Positions 1 through 11,335 of a stretch of 64,000 bases of DNA are shown piece after piece (positions within the stretch are counted from its first letter, which is position 1; each line of letters begins with the position of its first letter). Source of the DNA: Fasciola hepatica (lineage: Eukaryota > Platyhelminthes > Trematoda > Plagiorchiida > Fasciolidae); the NCBI GenBank assembly GCA_948099385.1, contig CANUEZ040000193.1:7824501-7888500 (forward strand), given 5' to 3'. A program made the position numbers and the translations under genes. Under the pieces are notes generated by a model. That model did no database searches. It was given only the letters and a program-made list of their open reading frames with translations, and was not told the DNA's origin.

Positions 1-11
1 ACCCTTCTACG

Positions 12-170
12 TTTTCTTTATAGGACATATCTTAATAACATTAGTGGTCAATCACTATAGAAGTTGCCTATTCTGTCTCAATAATACGAATCTGTGGTAG
101 CGTGTGCATGGACTTGATAAAATTTCCTTATGAATAAGTGATCGTCCTAGTGCGCCATCGGATTGATGTG
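12..170. repeat. Partial repeat copy matching 52540-52696
   Basis: This stretch aligns by eye with 52540-52696. Shared words include acgaatctgtggtag, gtgtgcatggactt and catcggattgatg. In the later copy it directly follows the end of the E2/Penelope block, so the window probably opens just after another copy of that block. No coding sense was seen. Confidence 0.75.
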
Positions 171-1274
171 ATTGTAATGCGTCTGAGAAAAGCAAACAAT
201 ATGTGGATTCTATTTCCAACGTGATTTTGTAACTTTACAGGCCTAATTGAATTCACGTATTATGTTGAATGAATACATCCAGTTACCAAATCCTAAATCA
301 TCTTTATGCTCAACCTTAAATGTATTGGGAAGAGATAGGTTTGAGTCCAGTTCTGGACATGAGCACCTTGTTACGTCATGTGATAGAAACGTGATTAAAT
401 GAAAGTATCCAATCTAGCCCATTAGAGCTCATAATACTTAGGCTGCATGTTTTCATTAAACACATAAATGCGTCAAACAATAGGGCCTAATCAAGCAATG
501 TATCTTTTCTACCAGTGAATGTCTTTCGGAAAAACTATCAAATATATAATGACATAAGATAGAAGAATGGGAAAACAGTAGAATTTTAGGGGATACACCA
601 AAGAACCGTTCTGCTTATGTATAAGCAACATCCAGTTTCCGTTTCACGGAGCCTGATTACATTATATAAAAGAAGTTTAAATTCTATTCTTCTTGGGACC
701 TAAATTAAAAGATATTTTTATTGCCTAATTAGAGAACGGTATTATCTCTGAATAACTCAAGCAGCTGCAAATGTAAGGACGTATTGTGTGCTAGGCTCAT
801 CATCAACATGAGCAACATCAACGTAAGGAATTTGTTCGGGTCAACTTTGTGACCTGATTCAATTGGGCACTTCGCAATTGAAAGAGACCGAGGCTCTGAA
901 GTTATTCTCTTTGGCCGCATTGCGCGGTGTCATCGATTTTGCCAACCATTTGGGTATGTTCTCCGACGCTGGTTGAGCCAAGCAACTATCCGTTCTGCAT
1001 GTGGATGCGTCACCGTAGCTGTGAGCTTACTGGTAGAAAACATGTGAGACATCGGGATCGGCAAGACAGTCTGAATGACTTTTGAATCCTGACCCGTTGG
1101 TAATCAGTAACTGAAGTAGTTGCACCACAGTCTGAGTGTCATATGGCTGACTTAATGATACATATGTTTCAATGAAGAGGTGGTCACCTCCGAATACTAG
1201 AACGGTAGATATTTGCCTCTTGTTGATTGTATTTGATGTGTATGGTCAATTAAAACCTACAACGCTTTCTGCCT
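171..1274. other. Intergenic, no gene recognised
   Basis: About 1.1 kb with no recognised gene. Only short frames occur, the longest being a 63-codon minus-strand frame at 729-920 with no recognisable family. The last 300 bases may be degenerate upstream sequence of the BEL/Pao fragment that follows, but no motif could be fixed. Confidence 0.5.
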
Positions 1275-1505
1275 AATTGCATGTGTTCGTTAGTCTTCTC
1301 GGCTATGCAAGGAACACGCGGCCGTCACTTTGATGCTTTGCATGAAAATGACGCGAAAATTCGATAATCGCTTCCCGCCACTCATGAGATGGAGAACACG
1401 GTTATTGGGAATCAAATAATGAGCGTGCATTGCGAGATCGTGATTGAAGCGTATACGTGCAACGGTCAAATGACTACCGTGCTTGATAGCGAGTCAGTTT
1501 TGTGA
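1275..1505 (+). pseudogene. BEL/Pao gag-protease remnant (plus copy)
   Basis: The plus frame from 1380 to the stop at 1503-1505 reads THEMENTVIGNQ, then CNGQMTTVLDSES. This resembles the start of a BEL/Pao aspartic protease, where a Leu-Asp-Ser-Gly-Ser box is expected; here the box reads LDSES. The same protein segment occurs on the opposite strand at 2061-2372 with THEMENTIYREE and CNCQITTVLDIENS, which supports a shared coding origin. Upstream sequence from 1275 also matches the minus copy, but in broken frames. It is a decayed fragment with no start, a lost active site and a stop at residue 42. Assignment to BEL/Pao rests on the motif and on the BEL/Pao integrase and RT nearby, so it is inference. 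Confidence 0.5.
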
Positions 1506-2060
1506 TATGCCGATTTTGCAAGCATAATATTGCTTCAAGGAAACTCATGACTTTTGAACTTGTGGTGATCCTGTCGAATGAGGCGCCTGTTTCTCAATTT
1601 GTTTGAGTTGTTTAATATGTTTTCGGATAAGATTCCATGTAAATTCAGAATCTGAAGATGTCTTGATATCATTCGTTTCTCTGTCAGGATGTTGTTATCC
1701 AATGTAGTGTCCCGTTTGAAAGATTTTATTTCTGAAGGTTTGTCTTCCATCCGTCATGTGTGCATATCTTCTTCATGACTGCACTGCCTGATTCCTTATC
1801 TGGTTGGGGGGACACCATTTGTTCTATTCTACCAAATCCCTCTATTACTCACAAAGAAGAACTGGTCAATAGCCTACCCCCTCTAGATGTTATAATATTC
1901 AGATATTCGGTAAAATGTTGCCACGCACTATATGTTTCAAAGTAATTCAGGAAGGTCGCTATTTGCAATTCTTCAATTTCGAATCCTCCTCAACAGAGCG
2001 TATGAAGTTTGCAACAAGGAATATATGCAAAATAATTAGAAATTCATAGAAGGAACGTTG
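1506..2060. other. Between the inverted BEL/Pao fragments, nothing recognised
   Basis: This 555-base spacer separates the two oppositely oriented protease fragments. It holds a 61-codon plus frame (1760-1945) and a 71-codon minus frame (1535-1750). Neither resembles a family I know. Confidence 0.4.
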
Positions 2061-2435
2061 CTATGCAACTGATATCCCAATAGGTTTGTCGAGCAACATC
2101 GAAAACCGAGGAAAGCAAGCGGAAATCTTGTAGCAGAGATCAGCCTCGTTTATTTGCTTAACATTCGATTGTTCGTACGAATTCTCGATATCAAGCACGG
2201 TAGTAATTTGACAGTTGCACGTGCATGCTACACACACGCTCTGACAATACATGCTGATCACTTCCTCCCTATAAATCGTGTTCTCCATCTCATGGGTCGT
2301 GGGAAACAATACTCTGGTTGTCATGTCGGCTTTGTGCGAGGCATCACAGTGAAGGACTGGCGGTCCGTGCATAGTCGAAAAGACTAACGATCACATGCAA
2401 CTAAAACGTCAAATCTTCGGATTTATTTATTGTGC
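2061..2435 (-). pseudogene. BEL/Pao gag-protease remnant (minus copy)
   Basis: The minus frame from 2372 to 2061 is open for 103 codons. It reads LHCDASHKADMTTRVLFPT near the start, then THEMENTIYREE, then CNCQITTVLDIENS, and continues NVKQINEADLCYKI. The His-Cys-Asp stretch followed by a hydrophobic segment and a decayed LDxxS box fits the zinc-region-to-protease junction of BEL/Pao Gag-Pol. It is the longer of the two inverted copies in this region. It lies downstream, in its own orientation, of the minus-strand integrase at 3.3-4.2 kb, which is the reverse of the order in an intact element, so it belongs to another copy or a rearranged one. Confidence 0.5.
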
Positions 2436-3299
2436 TACCTTTATTCGCATCAGGTCAAAAAGCTGACCCGACATTATTGGCTAAAATTGTGTTGCGCAAT
2501 CCCAATTTGGAGCTGTGAGCATTCAACGAAGTGACGTCCATCAGAATGCATCCGTCGGCGTTTTGTGCACAACAAATGGTTGACACAAGTGTTTGTTTGT
2601 TATGGCTCCAACCGATAGGATCCCGATCTCCCCCTATCGAACACCCTGTTGTTGCTTTCAATCTAACCCAATTAATTGTATCATTTTCATCGTTGTGCGA
2701 TATATAAACTGAATTGTTTTACGCAAGCAGTGGACGAGAGCAAACGAAATGATTGCATCACGTCACTTATATTTTCCTCCAGTTCCCATGTACTTCTGAA
2801 GAAACAGAATTATTCTATATCCCCACCGTCAATATATGATGCGGTTCCCACAGTAGATTTGCCGAACATACTCACCATTAGCTGAAAACATTTCAGTATA
2901 GATTATTTTGTGCCATATGCTGCATGCTGCAATTCCATCAGTGATCGGAATCACATGTTCCCTAACAAGTCCGATTCATCTTTAGCCCCTTACGTAGGGA
3001 GATATTTACGACTCCAACTTATCCTCAAAATCGCATCTAGATGTTCTGCTTGACGTCAATTTTGGTTCAAGTTTCTACTGGCTTGGTCTTCCCTGCACAA
3101 AGGGATGTGTTGAGGGAGGCAATTATAAATCACTAAGTCAAAGTGCGTGTGGGTTTCCTGGGTCTCGACACACGGGGACTTAACATCTATGTTTGATGAT
3201 ACGTCCAAACCCCATCATGTATGTCGATATTTCCTCGCCGTTTAGTGGTTGATGTGAACTGAATTCCGACAATATCACGCTTACATTCAAATAGCTTTC
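2436..3299. other. Unassigned, possible BEL/Pao flank
   Basis: No clear gene. A 68-codon minus frame at 2455-2661 and a 69-codon plus frame at 2676-2885 are unrecognised. The position between BEL/Pao integrase and protease remains suggests element-derived DNA, but no motif proves it. Confidence 0.35.
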
Positions 3300-4200
3300 A
3301 GCTCGTGGCTGAATGTGTCAATCAATTTCATGGCGTAACGTACCCTGTTGAATAACTTCACGATTATCACAGCTAATGATGGAGTTTTCAATGCACATTC
3401 TGCGGCCTCCACGTCAGACCCACCATTAGTTTACATCACTTTAAGTAGACTGCGTCTGGCTACAAACCATATCATAGCCATGACAAATATACTCGCAGTT
3501 ATATTGAATGCGATTTCCAAGTGTATTTCTCGACACGCATATCTGTTGTGTTCACTTAAATCTACCTTGATACGAAACGGTCCGAAATAATTGATACCGT
3601 TTTCCTCAAATAGGTAGCTCCCAACTTTCCATAGGCAATCAGACAAGAGTGTTATTACTTGAGCTATGGGTTGGGCATATTGGGCACTCACTGATGACGC
3701 GTCTCACGGTTGGAATTCCTTTTAAAATTCAGATATCTTTCCTGATGCGAGTTCAAACATGACCCGTGCCTATATATCCTGGAATATGGTGGTGGTGTGG
3801 CTTCAAAAGTTCAGAGAATTATGGGCGAGCTGGTAGAACCATCAACCTACTATTAGGTAAACTGCAATGCAGAGCAGCTCTGGCACAAAGACATCGTTTA
3901 CCGTCTGGCAGCCTTGGTTCTAACATGTTCATGTTGAGAGTTTTAGCGCATCTACAGGGATTTATTTCCAACAATCTAATTTGTTCGAAATTGTATGTCT
4001 GAATCAACTCGACTACAGTTCCCGCGGCATCTGGCACCTCGAACAAAGACAACGGTCCCAGCCTGACGGTAGTTGTTTGGAGCATCGTAAATTGAACAAT
4101 CTGAAGTCTTATAAATCAACCAAATGGCTAAAATTATCCGAGATTCCCCTGTTGCATACTGCAATTGTACTGATTGCTCTCCTCGAGGAACAGACATTTT
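3300..4200 (-). pseudogene. BEL/Pao integrase, broken
   Basis: Read on the minus strand, the order of motifs is that of a BEL/Pao integrase. A zinc-binding region comes first, with HHHHIPGYIG around 3765-3800 and VRRVISECPICPTH around 3665-3715 (His-His...Cys-x2-Cys). The core then appears in the open frame 3691-3431, with GINYFGPFRIKV, EIHLEIAFN and MAMIWFVARR. After the stop, TNGGSDVEAAE near 3400 sits where the second catalytic Asp-Asn-Gly should be. Integrase inserts element cDNA into host DNA. Several stops, a short deletion between NRYAC and REIHLE, and the altered DNG box make it dead. Upstream minus frames at 3819-4197 probably hold the degraded linker between RNase H and integrase. 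Confidence 0.8.
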
Positions 4201-4559
4201 GACAGTCCTTGTTCTTTCAGTGAACTACTCTAGATTTCGATGACAAATATCGTGAATTTTCTTTTTATAAGGCAATAAAATGGGCAGTACAAACGATTAT
4301 GGATCAAAAAATAAACCAAAAAATCATAGTTAATCCCTAGTCGTTATTGGAACTTTGGATAAATTAATTGAATGCAGAGAACAGTCATACTGAATATCCC
4401 ACTTGAAACCTAAAGCTTTATGGTTCACGATGATCTGCTGGTAAAATTTGAAGTACGTACTCGATTTTTTCCGTTCATCAATTCTGCTCGTAGTCTAAGT
4501 CTTCACGGCTAACATTCAGTTGAGTGTTGCCTATCTGTTTGATATATGGAGCTAATCGT
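4201..4559. other. Gap between BEL/Pao RT and integrase
   Basis: This is where the rest of RT and RNase H would lie in the minus-strand BEL/Pao element. I could not recognise any conserved box, so it is either heavily decayed or replaced. Confidence 0.4.
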
Positions 4560-4800
4560 CATAACAATTAAATTCCTGGATCAACTCTTCGATTTCAGTG
4601 AAAAGGGCTGTGACATATCAACGGAACCTGACGGGTACTCCTAACAAATGATCAGTGGGATCAGGTACTTGTGATTGACTTCGTTGAGTGAAATGCTCTC
4701 ACTAAAACCGCCGCACAGTCGAATACCACTCGGATCTTCCCGGGCTTATTCGTACTTAAGACGTTTTGGGGTGGCAGGAACACACGTTTTCTTGGGCACC
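4560..4800 (-). pseudogene. BEL/Pao reverse transcriptase N-terminal fragment
   Basis: On the minus strand at 4762-4710 the frame reads LSTNKPGKIRVVFDCAA. This is the hallmark first block of BEL/Pao reverse transcriptases, in which a lysine-rich Asn-Lys-x-Gly-Lys turn leads into the strand VVFDCAA. The frame continues for about 60 codons with two stops. It lies upstream (in its orientation) of the integrase at 3.3-4.2 kb with correct pol order, so the two probably come from one insertion. The catalytic YxDD block was not found. Confidence 0.75.
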
Positions 4801-5010
4801 TTCTTGTGGAACTATAGATGTTATTCATCCGTTTCAGTCATGACAGGGAATAACATGATTGTACTTTGTGAGAAGTTTCAAATTCCATTCCAGACATATC
4901 TTGACAAAACGACAAACGATGGTCTACAACTGGGTGACTAAAGGGAAGCACATTTCTATCAATACGCCACGGTGAACCATCGATACAATTATTCCTTTCT
5001 TTACTTTTCT

Positions 5011-5289
5011 TTACACGCAACTATCTCCTACCGGACGACGAGGTGGCTTCATGAATATATCACACATCACAGCTGATCGATCGGAGGCAGTGTAGAGTCT
5101 AAATACAATATTGATGGACAGCATTTGAGCTGATAGCCATGAGTAAGTTGATTTACCTTCAGTTTTCGTGGTGTTTAATTCTAGCCCGATGGATTTTGGA
5201 AATAAAATACTTGATGGAATACTAGTTATTGCTTGGGAGGTAGCGTCTGTGTGGTGGTAGTCTGTCGAGTACGTTAGGCCCTCCTCCAT
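5011..5289 (-). pseudogene. LINE reverse transcriptase palm fragment
   Basis: The minus frame 5289-5011 (92 codons) contains TYSTDYHHTDATSQAI followed about 20 residues later by IGLELNTTKTE. This spacing matches the YADD box and the following G-L-x-x-N-x-x-K-T-E block of RTE-type LINE reverse transcriptases. The catalytic box is damaged, with Y-S-T-D in place of Y-A-D-D. It reads on through LSAQMLSINIVFRLYT. No flanking RT blocks were identified, so it is a short scrap next to the BEL/Pao debris. Confidence 0.6.
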
Positions 5290-7479
5290 TTCATTGGTCG
5301 CCTTCAGTTACCCATCTCTCCTGTGGCCCCAAAAATCTGAAACAACATGAGCAGCCACACCCAGGAAAACCGCAAATTAGCCACACAACGGGCCACCGGC
5401 TCATGTGGAACTACTCTGCTGCACTGTCAAAACCTGTCTGCTGCAGCCATTATCAGTAGCTAAAGTTGAAGTGCAAACCTCTATGATATCAAAAGTCAGT
5501 TCTTCGTGAAAAGCAGTCAGTATACTGTTACATCACATAAAGTCACTTGCACCAGTCACATTGCTCTATTTACAGTGTGCCAATCAAAAGTCACTCTCTG
5601 ACCAATCAGAGAGCACCATGAACGAGGTAAATCAAAAACATCCAACACACAAGAGTGTGCCATTTTCTACGGAATAAACCGTACATAATCAGTACAAACA
5701 TTCCACACACACGATTCCGCGCATCGCGAAATATGAACAGCTGGTGGATATGGTAATATTTTGCTCGGAACCAATTTGGTACAGCATGAAATTCAACAAT
5801 GAGCAAACTTGTTTGAGAAGCTTATGGCCCGAAATTCAATGTCCAAACTGTAGTTTGTTTTTTCCCGTTTGTTTCATTATTACCACTACTGATCACTGAT
5901 TGCTGTTGCCCTAGATGACTGCAGTTTTAGAGTACCCAGAGAAAGCCGGCTTCAGTGTACCTATTTCCAAAAATCATGCTCCCAACATTTTACGAAACAG
6001 TTTTTCGTTAAATTTTCAGCCTCTTGGTTTGGAGCCTTCTTATGATGATCGTTTGATCACCGCCTGTCACATGTTCCATTCACCTACAGTTTTCGCGTTT
6101 CAGCTTATCGCATCCCGTTTCAATATCCAATGCGCATCTACAATGTATAATTTAGCACGATTTCCAAATGACAAAATGAAATGCACCGAGGAACTTCACA
6201 AATCCTCGCTTTCTTATCATTAGTATTTTCCCTCTATTGATCTCATTTTGGCGAAAATATTTGTGCTCCTTTTCGACTGATAGTTGAGTTTGCCAGCCTA
6301 ATGGAATCATCGATGCAATATAATGAAATACAGGTTTGTTCTGTTCAGATAACCATTACCATGCATTGTAGGTGATGGCTTCGTTTGTTATCTCGTAGCG
6401 GCAATCTCACAAGGAAATAATGGAAGAGAAGAGAGTATGAAACGAGTACGAGGAGAACCACGTTATTGGAATTAAGTCAATGGGAAAAGTGTGTGGATGC
6501 AAAAGCCCCACTAATCGCGGCATCCAGCCATATCTCTCAAAGTATCCAACCATTGATTGGCAGGGTCACTTGAACCTCGCCTAGAAAGTCTGACACGCCC
6601 CACAATAACAAGTCAACTAGTTAGACTTCTCACAGAGTAGTATTATGCAAGGATCAGTGTCTCCCGTGGGATTTGCTCGTGTTTGATCTTCAAAATACAA
6701 AAATAGAGGAAACTCCATGAGTAGACGGACTCAATGAGTGCAACAACAGGAACGTACAATTGCATCATTCGAACTCTAGTGTGACTGCTGACAGCCTGTT
6801 CACTATACTGCTCCACCTTCAACGTAATAAAAACAATGTGTCGATGTTATTCACTACTTCACCACACACGAATTGAGAGTATTTGATTCTCCTTGTGACG
6901 GTTAATTTACAACAGCTTTCTCGGTCATATTGCATCAAAATCACACGATCAAAATACTTCCCATTCCACTTGGTCCCGCTAGCCTGTGATTTAAACGAAG
7001 TACAAATTTGAAGTGCAGTTCACCTCATTTTGTACTATTTCTATGGGCCCAGATAGTCACACCCAGTTTGTAACCTATATCAAAATTATTGTTGCTCATT
7101 TTCAGCTTACTCGTATGATATAGAATAAGCCAGTGTCCACCATATCTCATTACTCGTGCTAATGTTCTAGCTTATCTATCTGAACCCCACAGTTATATTT
7201 TTGTTGACCCTTTGAAACCGAAATGGGTCTACTGCAGAGATTACCACCGAATTTTTCTATACGCTTTGTAGGCGTATTCAACCGGGTTCCACCGTATCTT
7301 TTTGAACACTACAATTTTAAGGGTCCTGTGTTACCTACATTATGTGTAATTTGGAATGTATTCGCAGATTTCCCTTTATACATCTTACAGAAACAATCGT
7401 CTTGAATCATAAATTTCTCGACACGACCACCATGTTTCCCTCCGTATGTCAATCGCAAATATTGTATCATATTCTTTCA
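5290..7479. other. Intergenic, no gene recognised
   Basis: Two kilobases without a recognised feature. The longest frame is 102 codons on the plus strand at 5915-6223, preceded by a possible splice acceptor (ttgccctag just before ATG). It shows no known domain, and I do not call it a gene. Confidence 0.45.
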
Positions 7480-7750
7480 TGATATTCATTGTGACCCGAA
7501 TTGATGACCTATAAGTTTATTTCTTGAAATGATTCATCAGTCACTATCAACAACTAACTCACCAATAAAACCCCAGCATCGCTGTACAACTGTTCCATCC
7601 ATTTTAGGAATCATTAGTAGTGCCGATCCACAGAGTTCACACCAGAAGTGGAAACAACATCTAAGCTATTCAAGCTAACTCCCTCAAGAGTAGACTCATA
7701 TCAACACTTATTGAAAGAACAACGATTCATTATGCCTCTTCGGAGATTCA
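7480..7750 (+). repeat. Gypsy A1 5' non-coding region
   Basis: This segment is shared with 57762-58020, upstream of Gypsy copy A3. Common words include gtgacccga, ctcaccaataaaa and tgcctcttc. An AATAAAA run lies near 7562. It ends at ATG-CCT-CTT-C (7732), a likely old gag start that reads MPLRRF in A1 and MPLQRF in A3. It probably represents LTR and leader sequence of the element; no matching 3' copy was found, so the LTR boundary is unknown. Confidence 0.6.
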
Positions 7751-8545
7751 CAAGGTTAGTCCTTTATTCATGCACGCTCAAAGCAGATAGTTATCGGTAC
7801 CACACCTGACCTGTTGCAAACTTATAACGATCCAATCACACTTTAGCACACAGACGTTGTTCATAATTTTATGCATTTCTAACCTTTAAATGTAACTGTA
7901 TTAGCCACGAGGATGAAGTTACCGAAAACAAGCTTGTTCGCTATTCGCGTTTTCTATATACAAATAAATCGTTCCCTATCGTGCATGGAACTCCACCTTT
8001 GTTCAACCTTCCGCTTCTGTCATGCAGGATGCTGTTCTTGTGGTAAGAATGGTCATATTCTCAAGGCATGCCGCCAATTCAAATGCGTTGTTATGAATGC
8101 AACCTCTCAGTATCCGGAAAATGATGACAATCCGGTGTACACACTGGAGATTCCGAGTGAATCCAGCCAGTTCATGTACAGATCAGTCGAGTTCCACTGT
8201 GACTTGGGAATATTATTCATGTTGGATATCACGAGCTGCTAGTCCATTATTCGGAAATCCATATGTGACTTGATTCTGCCCAGTGTACACACAAAATACA
8301 ACGATGTGCACATTCACGGTTTTACTCATCGTCGAATTCCTTTGTTGCGCGAGATTACATTGATGGTTCGTTTGGAAAGGGACTATGTCTCGATAGGCTT
8401 CCCGGTTTTTCATGGACAGTCCGTTGATTCTACGTTTGAAGGCCCCGCGTACATTGGAGCAATGGGCAACAATCCGAAAGTCACTCAGTATTCCGGTGGA
8501 TCAGATTGTTCTTCAGCATTTGGTCGCACAATGCTCGAATAACTA
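7732..8545 (+). pseudogene. Gypsy A1 gag zinc region and protease
   Basis: After a probable gag start at 7732 most of gag is missing. The open frame 7913-8242 carries CMELHLCSTFRF followed by an exact Cys-x2-Cys-x4-His-x4-Cys knuckle at 8030-8071 (CCSCGKNGHILKAC). The upstream C-x3-H run resembles the CHCC Gag type of CsRn1-like Gypsy elements, which is inference. Protease follows, with FMLDITSC at about 8217 where the catalytic Asp-Thr-Gly-Ser should be, then a TAG stop at 8240. The rest of protease reads on in a shifted frame, 8270-8542 (HIHGFTHRRIPLL, then FEGPAYIGAM). The lost DTG box is identical in copy A3. Confidence 0.8.
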
Positions 8546-8619
8546 GAGTGGCATGGCGGTTGAGCCCGCGAAGTTGGGAGTGGGTGGTGACGCGGAGCTC
8601 CTGTAGCGCTGAGTATTGC

Positions 8620-9580
8620 CGTATGGTCAGATCGAAGGTGTTCTAAAGGTGCTTTTCCAAATGGAACAAGACGGTGTCATTGTGTGTGTGTGTCTCCATC
8701 CACATGGGTTTCTCCGATTGTGGGGGCGATGATGAGGATGGGCAGACACTTCGAACTTGCGGTGATCATCGACTGTTCTTGAATCCACATTCGAAAAGAC
8801 GCGCGGCAACTACGGTGGAACAGCAGAGCTGCCGTGATTGCATTCTCGGCAGAAATTGTTTCTCATAAATTGATCTGACTAATGCATGTTCAGAAGTTCC
8901 GCTGCACGCGGAGTCTAAACCATTACCGACCAACAACAATTCATGGATCATGCTCCAATACAATTCCTTGCTGTTCGGTATGCGCGTGTCCGACGGGATA
9001 TTTCAGGCCATTAAAGACGGCGGAAACCGTGTTATCAATAGGCGTGATAAAAAATCAAACAATGTTGTGCTTATATTTGAATCCGCGAAGATCCAACACT
9101 ACTGCAGCTTGTGACAGCTGCTGGAGAGATTCATGGAAATAAACGTATCGAAGAAACGCAAATTTGGTTTCAATAAACCGGATTTCCTAGGCTTCACTGT
9201 CAATTCAAACGGATATCAACCCGATCCAGATAGTTTTAAATCAGTGATTGTCATCCAGTCTACGAAAATTCAGGCGAACTTATGATCAATTCTTGGATGC
9301 CCGCAGTGCTACTTTAGATTAAATCCCAACATTTTGACACGAGTCCAACCTTTTTCTCTGGCCCAGTCATCCGATGCAGAGCAATGGAACAAGCAGTGTT
9401 GTCTTATTCGAAATATCATTGACCGACCGATACTGACCTCGTTCGCGCCGTCTGAGCGGACGACACGGACCACTGACGTGTCCAATGTGGAGAAAGGTGC
9501 AGTTCTGTAACAGGTGAATGTCGAATGATCTGCATCTAGCGTTTTCTCAGTGCTTCAGGAAGGAGTTATTCTTAGAAGTA
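8620..9580 (+). pseudogene. Gypsy A1 reverse transcriptase and RNase H
   Basis: RT blocks can be read in pieces: STWVSPIV-like sequence, then CGDHRLFLN near 8758-8784, then a segment matching IDLANACSEVPLHAESK of copy A2. The thumb region near 9131-9240 reads KKRKFGFNKPDFLGFTVNSN followed by GYQPDPDSF, typical of Gypsy RT. RNase H is suggested by ILTSFAPSE and a decayed Asp-containing box near 9430-9510. A GT-dinucleotide run at about 8680 is two bases longer than in copy A2 and shifts the frame. The YxDD box is not intact; in A2 the same place reads YQWGDD. The copy cannot code for an enzyme. Confidence 0.8.
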
Positions 9581-9689
9581 GAAGGAAGCTTTGGTCGTTT
9601 CACTGGCGGTACGCTGATTAAAACGGTACGATCGTCACCTAACATCAAGCTAATCATTCTCCATTCAATGCACATAAATCCGCCTACAA

Positions 9690-10335
9690 ATCCACGGCTG
9701 CTGTGATCCAATGATGAGGCATTACCTGAGCTGCCTAAAGCTACGACGTCCTGCATCGAGGAGGCAAGACCGTAATGAAGGCGGATTTCTAGCCACGATA
9801 CTCATGATTCGCAGGGTCAGAACAATACCATTGAATTTCTGCGGCCCCTACTTCGTTCACGCTGACTTCTGTGGCTCATTCGTGAACAAAAATCATGCCC
9901 GAGTTCTGAGTGACTCTTAATTCGAATGGCCAGAAGTGTTCCTTACGAATTCACTAACCAACCTGTTCGTTATACAAGTTTTACGGAAGCGCTTCAGCCG
10001 AGAAGCAACCCGTCGGGTACTGGTCACCAAAAACGGATCGTAGTTTGGTGCTTCAGATCCGAAAACGCGACCGATCACACTGCTGAGACGACTGCGGATC
10101 CAAATGGTGACCGTGTTGATGACAGGAATCCTTTTATCCATCAAACCGAAACGGCGACCACATCGGCCGAGGAAAGCCAACATAACTAGAAACCCTTGAA
10201 GGAGGACAGATTTGATGATTCAGCGAGCATCACACGTGATAATGCCAAGTTGATTTTCGTAGCTACGCTCGCTTTGGATCGTCAACCAATTAGGATTGCC
10301 GCGGACGGGTACAGCTAAAGCCTGTTTTGATTGAT
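9690..10335 (+). pseudogene. Gypsy A1 integrase, internally deleted
   Basis: The frame from about 9850 reads VHADFCGSFVNKNHARVL (first catalytic Asp), then EWPEVFLTNSL, RKRFSREATRRVLVTKNGS. The second catalytic Asp, expected in VLVTDNG, is Lys. Directly after this the sequence jumps to the C-terminal tail (RPITLLRR...), so the part holding the catalytic Glu is missing. Comparison with copy A3 puts the deletion at about 430 bases. The H2C2 zinc part is also absent and is replaced by sequence seen in A3 at 59690-59810. Confidence 0.8.
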
Positions 10336-10939
10336 CAAATCTCCACCTGCCAGGTAGTTACTTTAATTTATCATTCATACAAATCATTTCTGGATTAAAA
10401 TAATCGTGCATTTCCGCAGCCTTTGCATTCTTGCCTATTAGGATTACGTGGTTTCGGGTGAGAGCTATTTAAACACATCCTATCAGTTTGTGTATGGCGA
10501 ATATTACAGGAAGAATTATCTCTCCCTCTATCTTGTCTGACTTGGGAATAATCATTTAGACGGGAAAACATAATAGAGCTTTGGTGATGATCAATGTGTA
10601 GTTGAGTTTTACATGGTGCAGTATCATGTGAAGTTCGCAGCTTTAGTTCAATGAAATAATCTGCATTGAAGTAGTACAGTGTCTACTCATGAACCACATA
10701 TTATGCATTGCCATTCGTTCTTGTCAGAAGTATCTTCGGAGGTCTTCAGCATTCAACGACACGTCTTACGCTGTATAAATCGCTTTCAAAATGCGATAAT
10801 ATACGATTGATTTTGTTCATTGCTAGTACTACGAATTAGTATTCAGTGGATGACCAATCTGTCCCAAATGTATAAGTCCAAATTCGTCTGTATTTCTCTC
10901 AAGAATATCGATGTTTAAACAAGAGCTTTGTTCTAACTT
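10336..10939 (+). repeat. Gypsy A1 3' tail, shared with 43505-44076
   Basis: Non-coding sequence that closely matches 43505-44076 throughout and 61071-61310 in its first part. It holds two poly-purine runs (for example gggaaaacataatagagc near 10562) but no frame of note. It links integrase to the LTR-like segment that follows. Confidence 0.65.
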
Positions 10940-11319
10940 TGTTGAAACTCATATTATGTGGAAAATTACCAGCTCTCTTCAACATTCCTGTAGTCGAAAC
11001 TCTCTGTAGGATTACGTGTGGAGTTATTTTCAGCATGAACAGTCTCAGTTACTCATTGCATATTTCATTCAACTGACTGATTTTAACTGTTATGTAAGAT
11101 TTTGCATTCTTTCCAATCAAACGATGTACTTTTGGTCAGCTTAGGTAAGGAAATCAGATTGACTGAAAACTAGGATACACACAGCTATCGCCCAGTAATT
11201 TGAAACTACCAGCTTTCAAAGAAAACCAAAACATGGTTCAGCGCACCTTACTTTCACTGTGTTTCACTGAATCGCTAGTAAACCGAAATTCTGTAGTTTG
11301 GGGGTGACAATGAGTTGCA
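10940..11319 (+). repeat. Candidate Gypsy LTR, copy 1
   Basis: This segment is repeated at 44077-44455 and 63073-63454. In all three places it is followed by a tRNA-Trp-like primer-binding site three bases after a terminal CA, as expected at the 3' edge of a 5' LTR. The left edge is set by the point where the third copy breaks away from gag sequence, near a TGTTGAA word. Copy 2 has a TATA-like cttatataagg near its start. Because a pol 3' end lies upstream and a leader downstream, it may be an LTR shared by two elements in tandem. Confidence 0.5.
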
Positions 11320-11322
11320 CAT

Positions 11323-11335
11323 TGGTGACCTCCGA
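11323..11335 (+). promoter_or_regulatory. tRNA-Trp-like primer-binding site, copy 1
   Basis: TGGTGACCTCCGA resembles the reverse complement of a tRNA-Trp 3' end (TGGTGACCCCGA...), with one inserted base. It starts three bases after the CA that ends the candidate LTR. CsRn1-type Gypsy elements of flukes are reported to use tRNA-Trp, so the site supports that assignment. Reverse transcription would start here. Confidence 0.5.

Noticed and set aside
2061..4200. One continuous BEL/Pao element on the minus strand
   Set aside because: Integrase lies before protease in the reading direction, the reverse of the normal order, so at least two pieces are involved.
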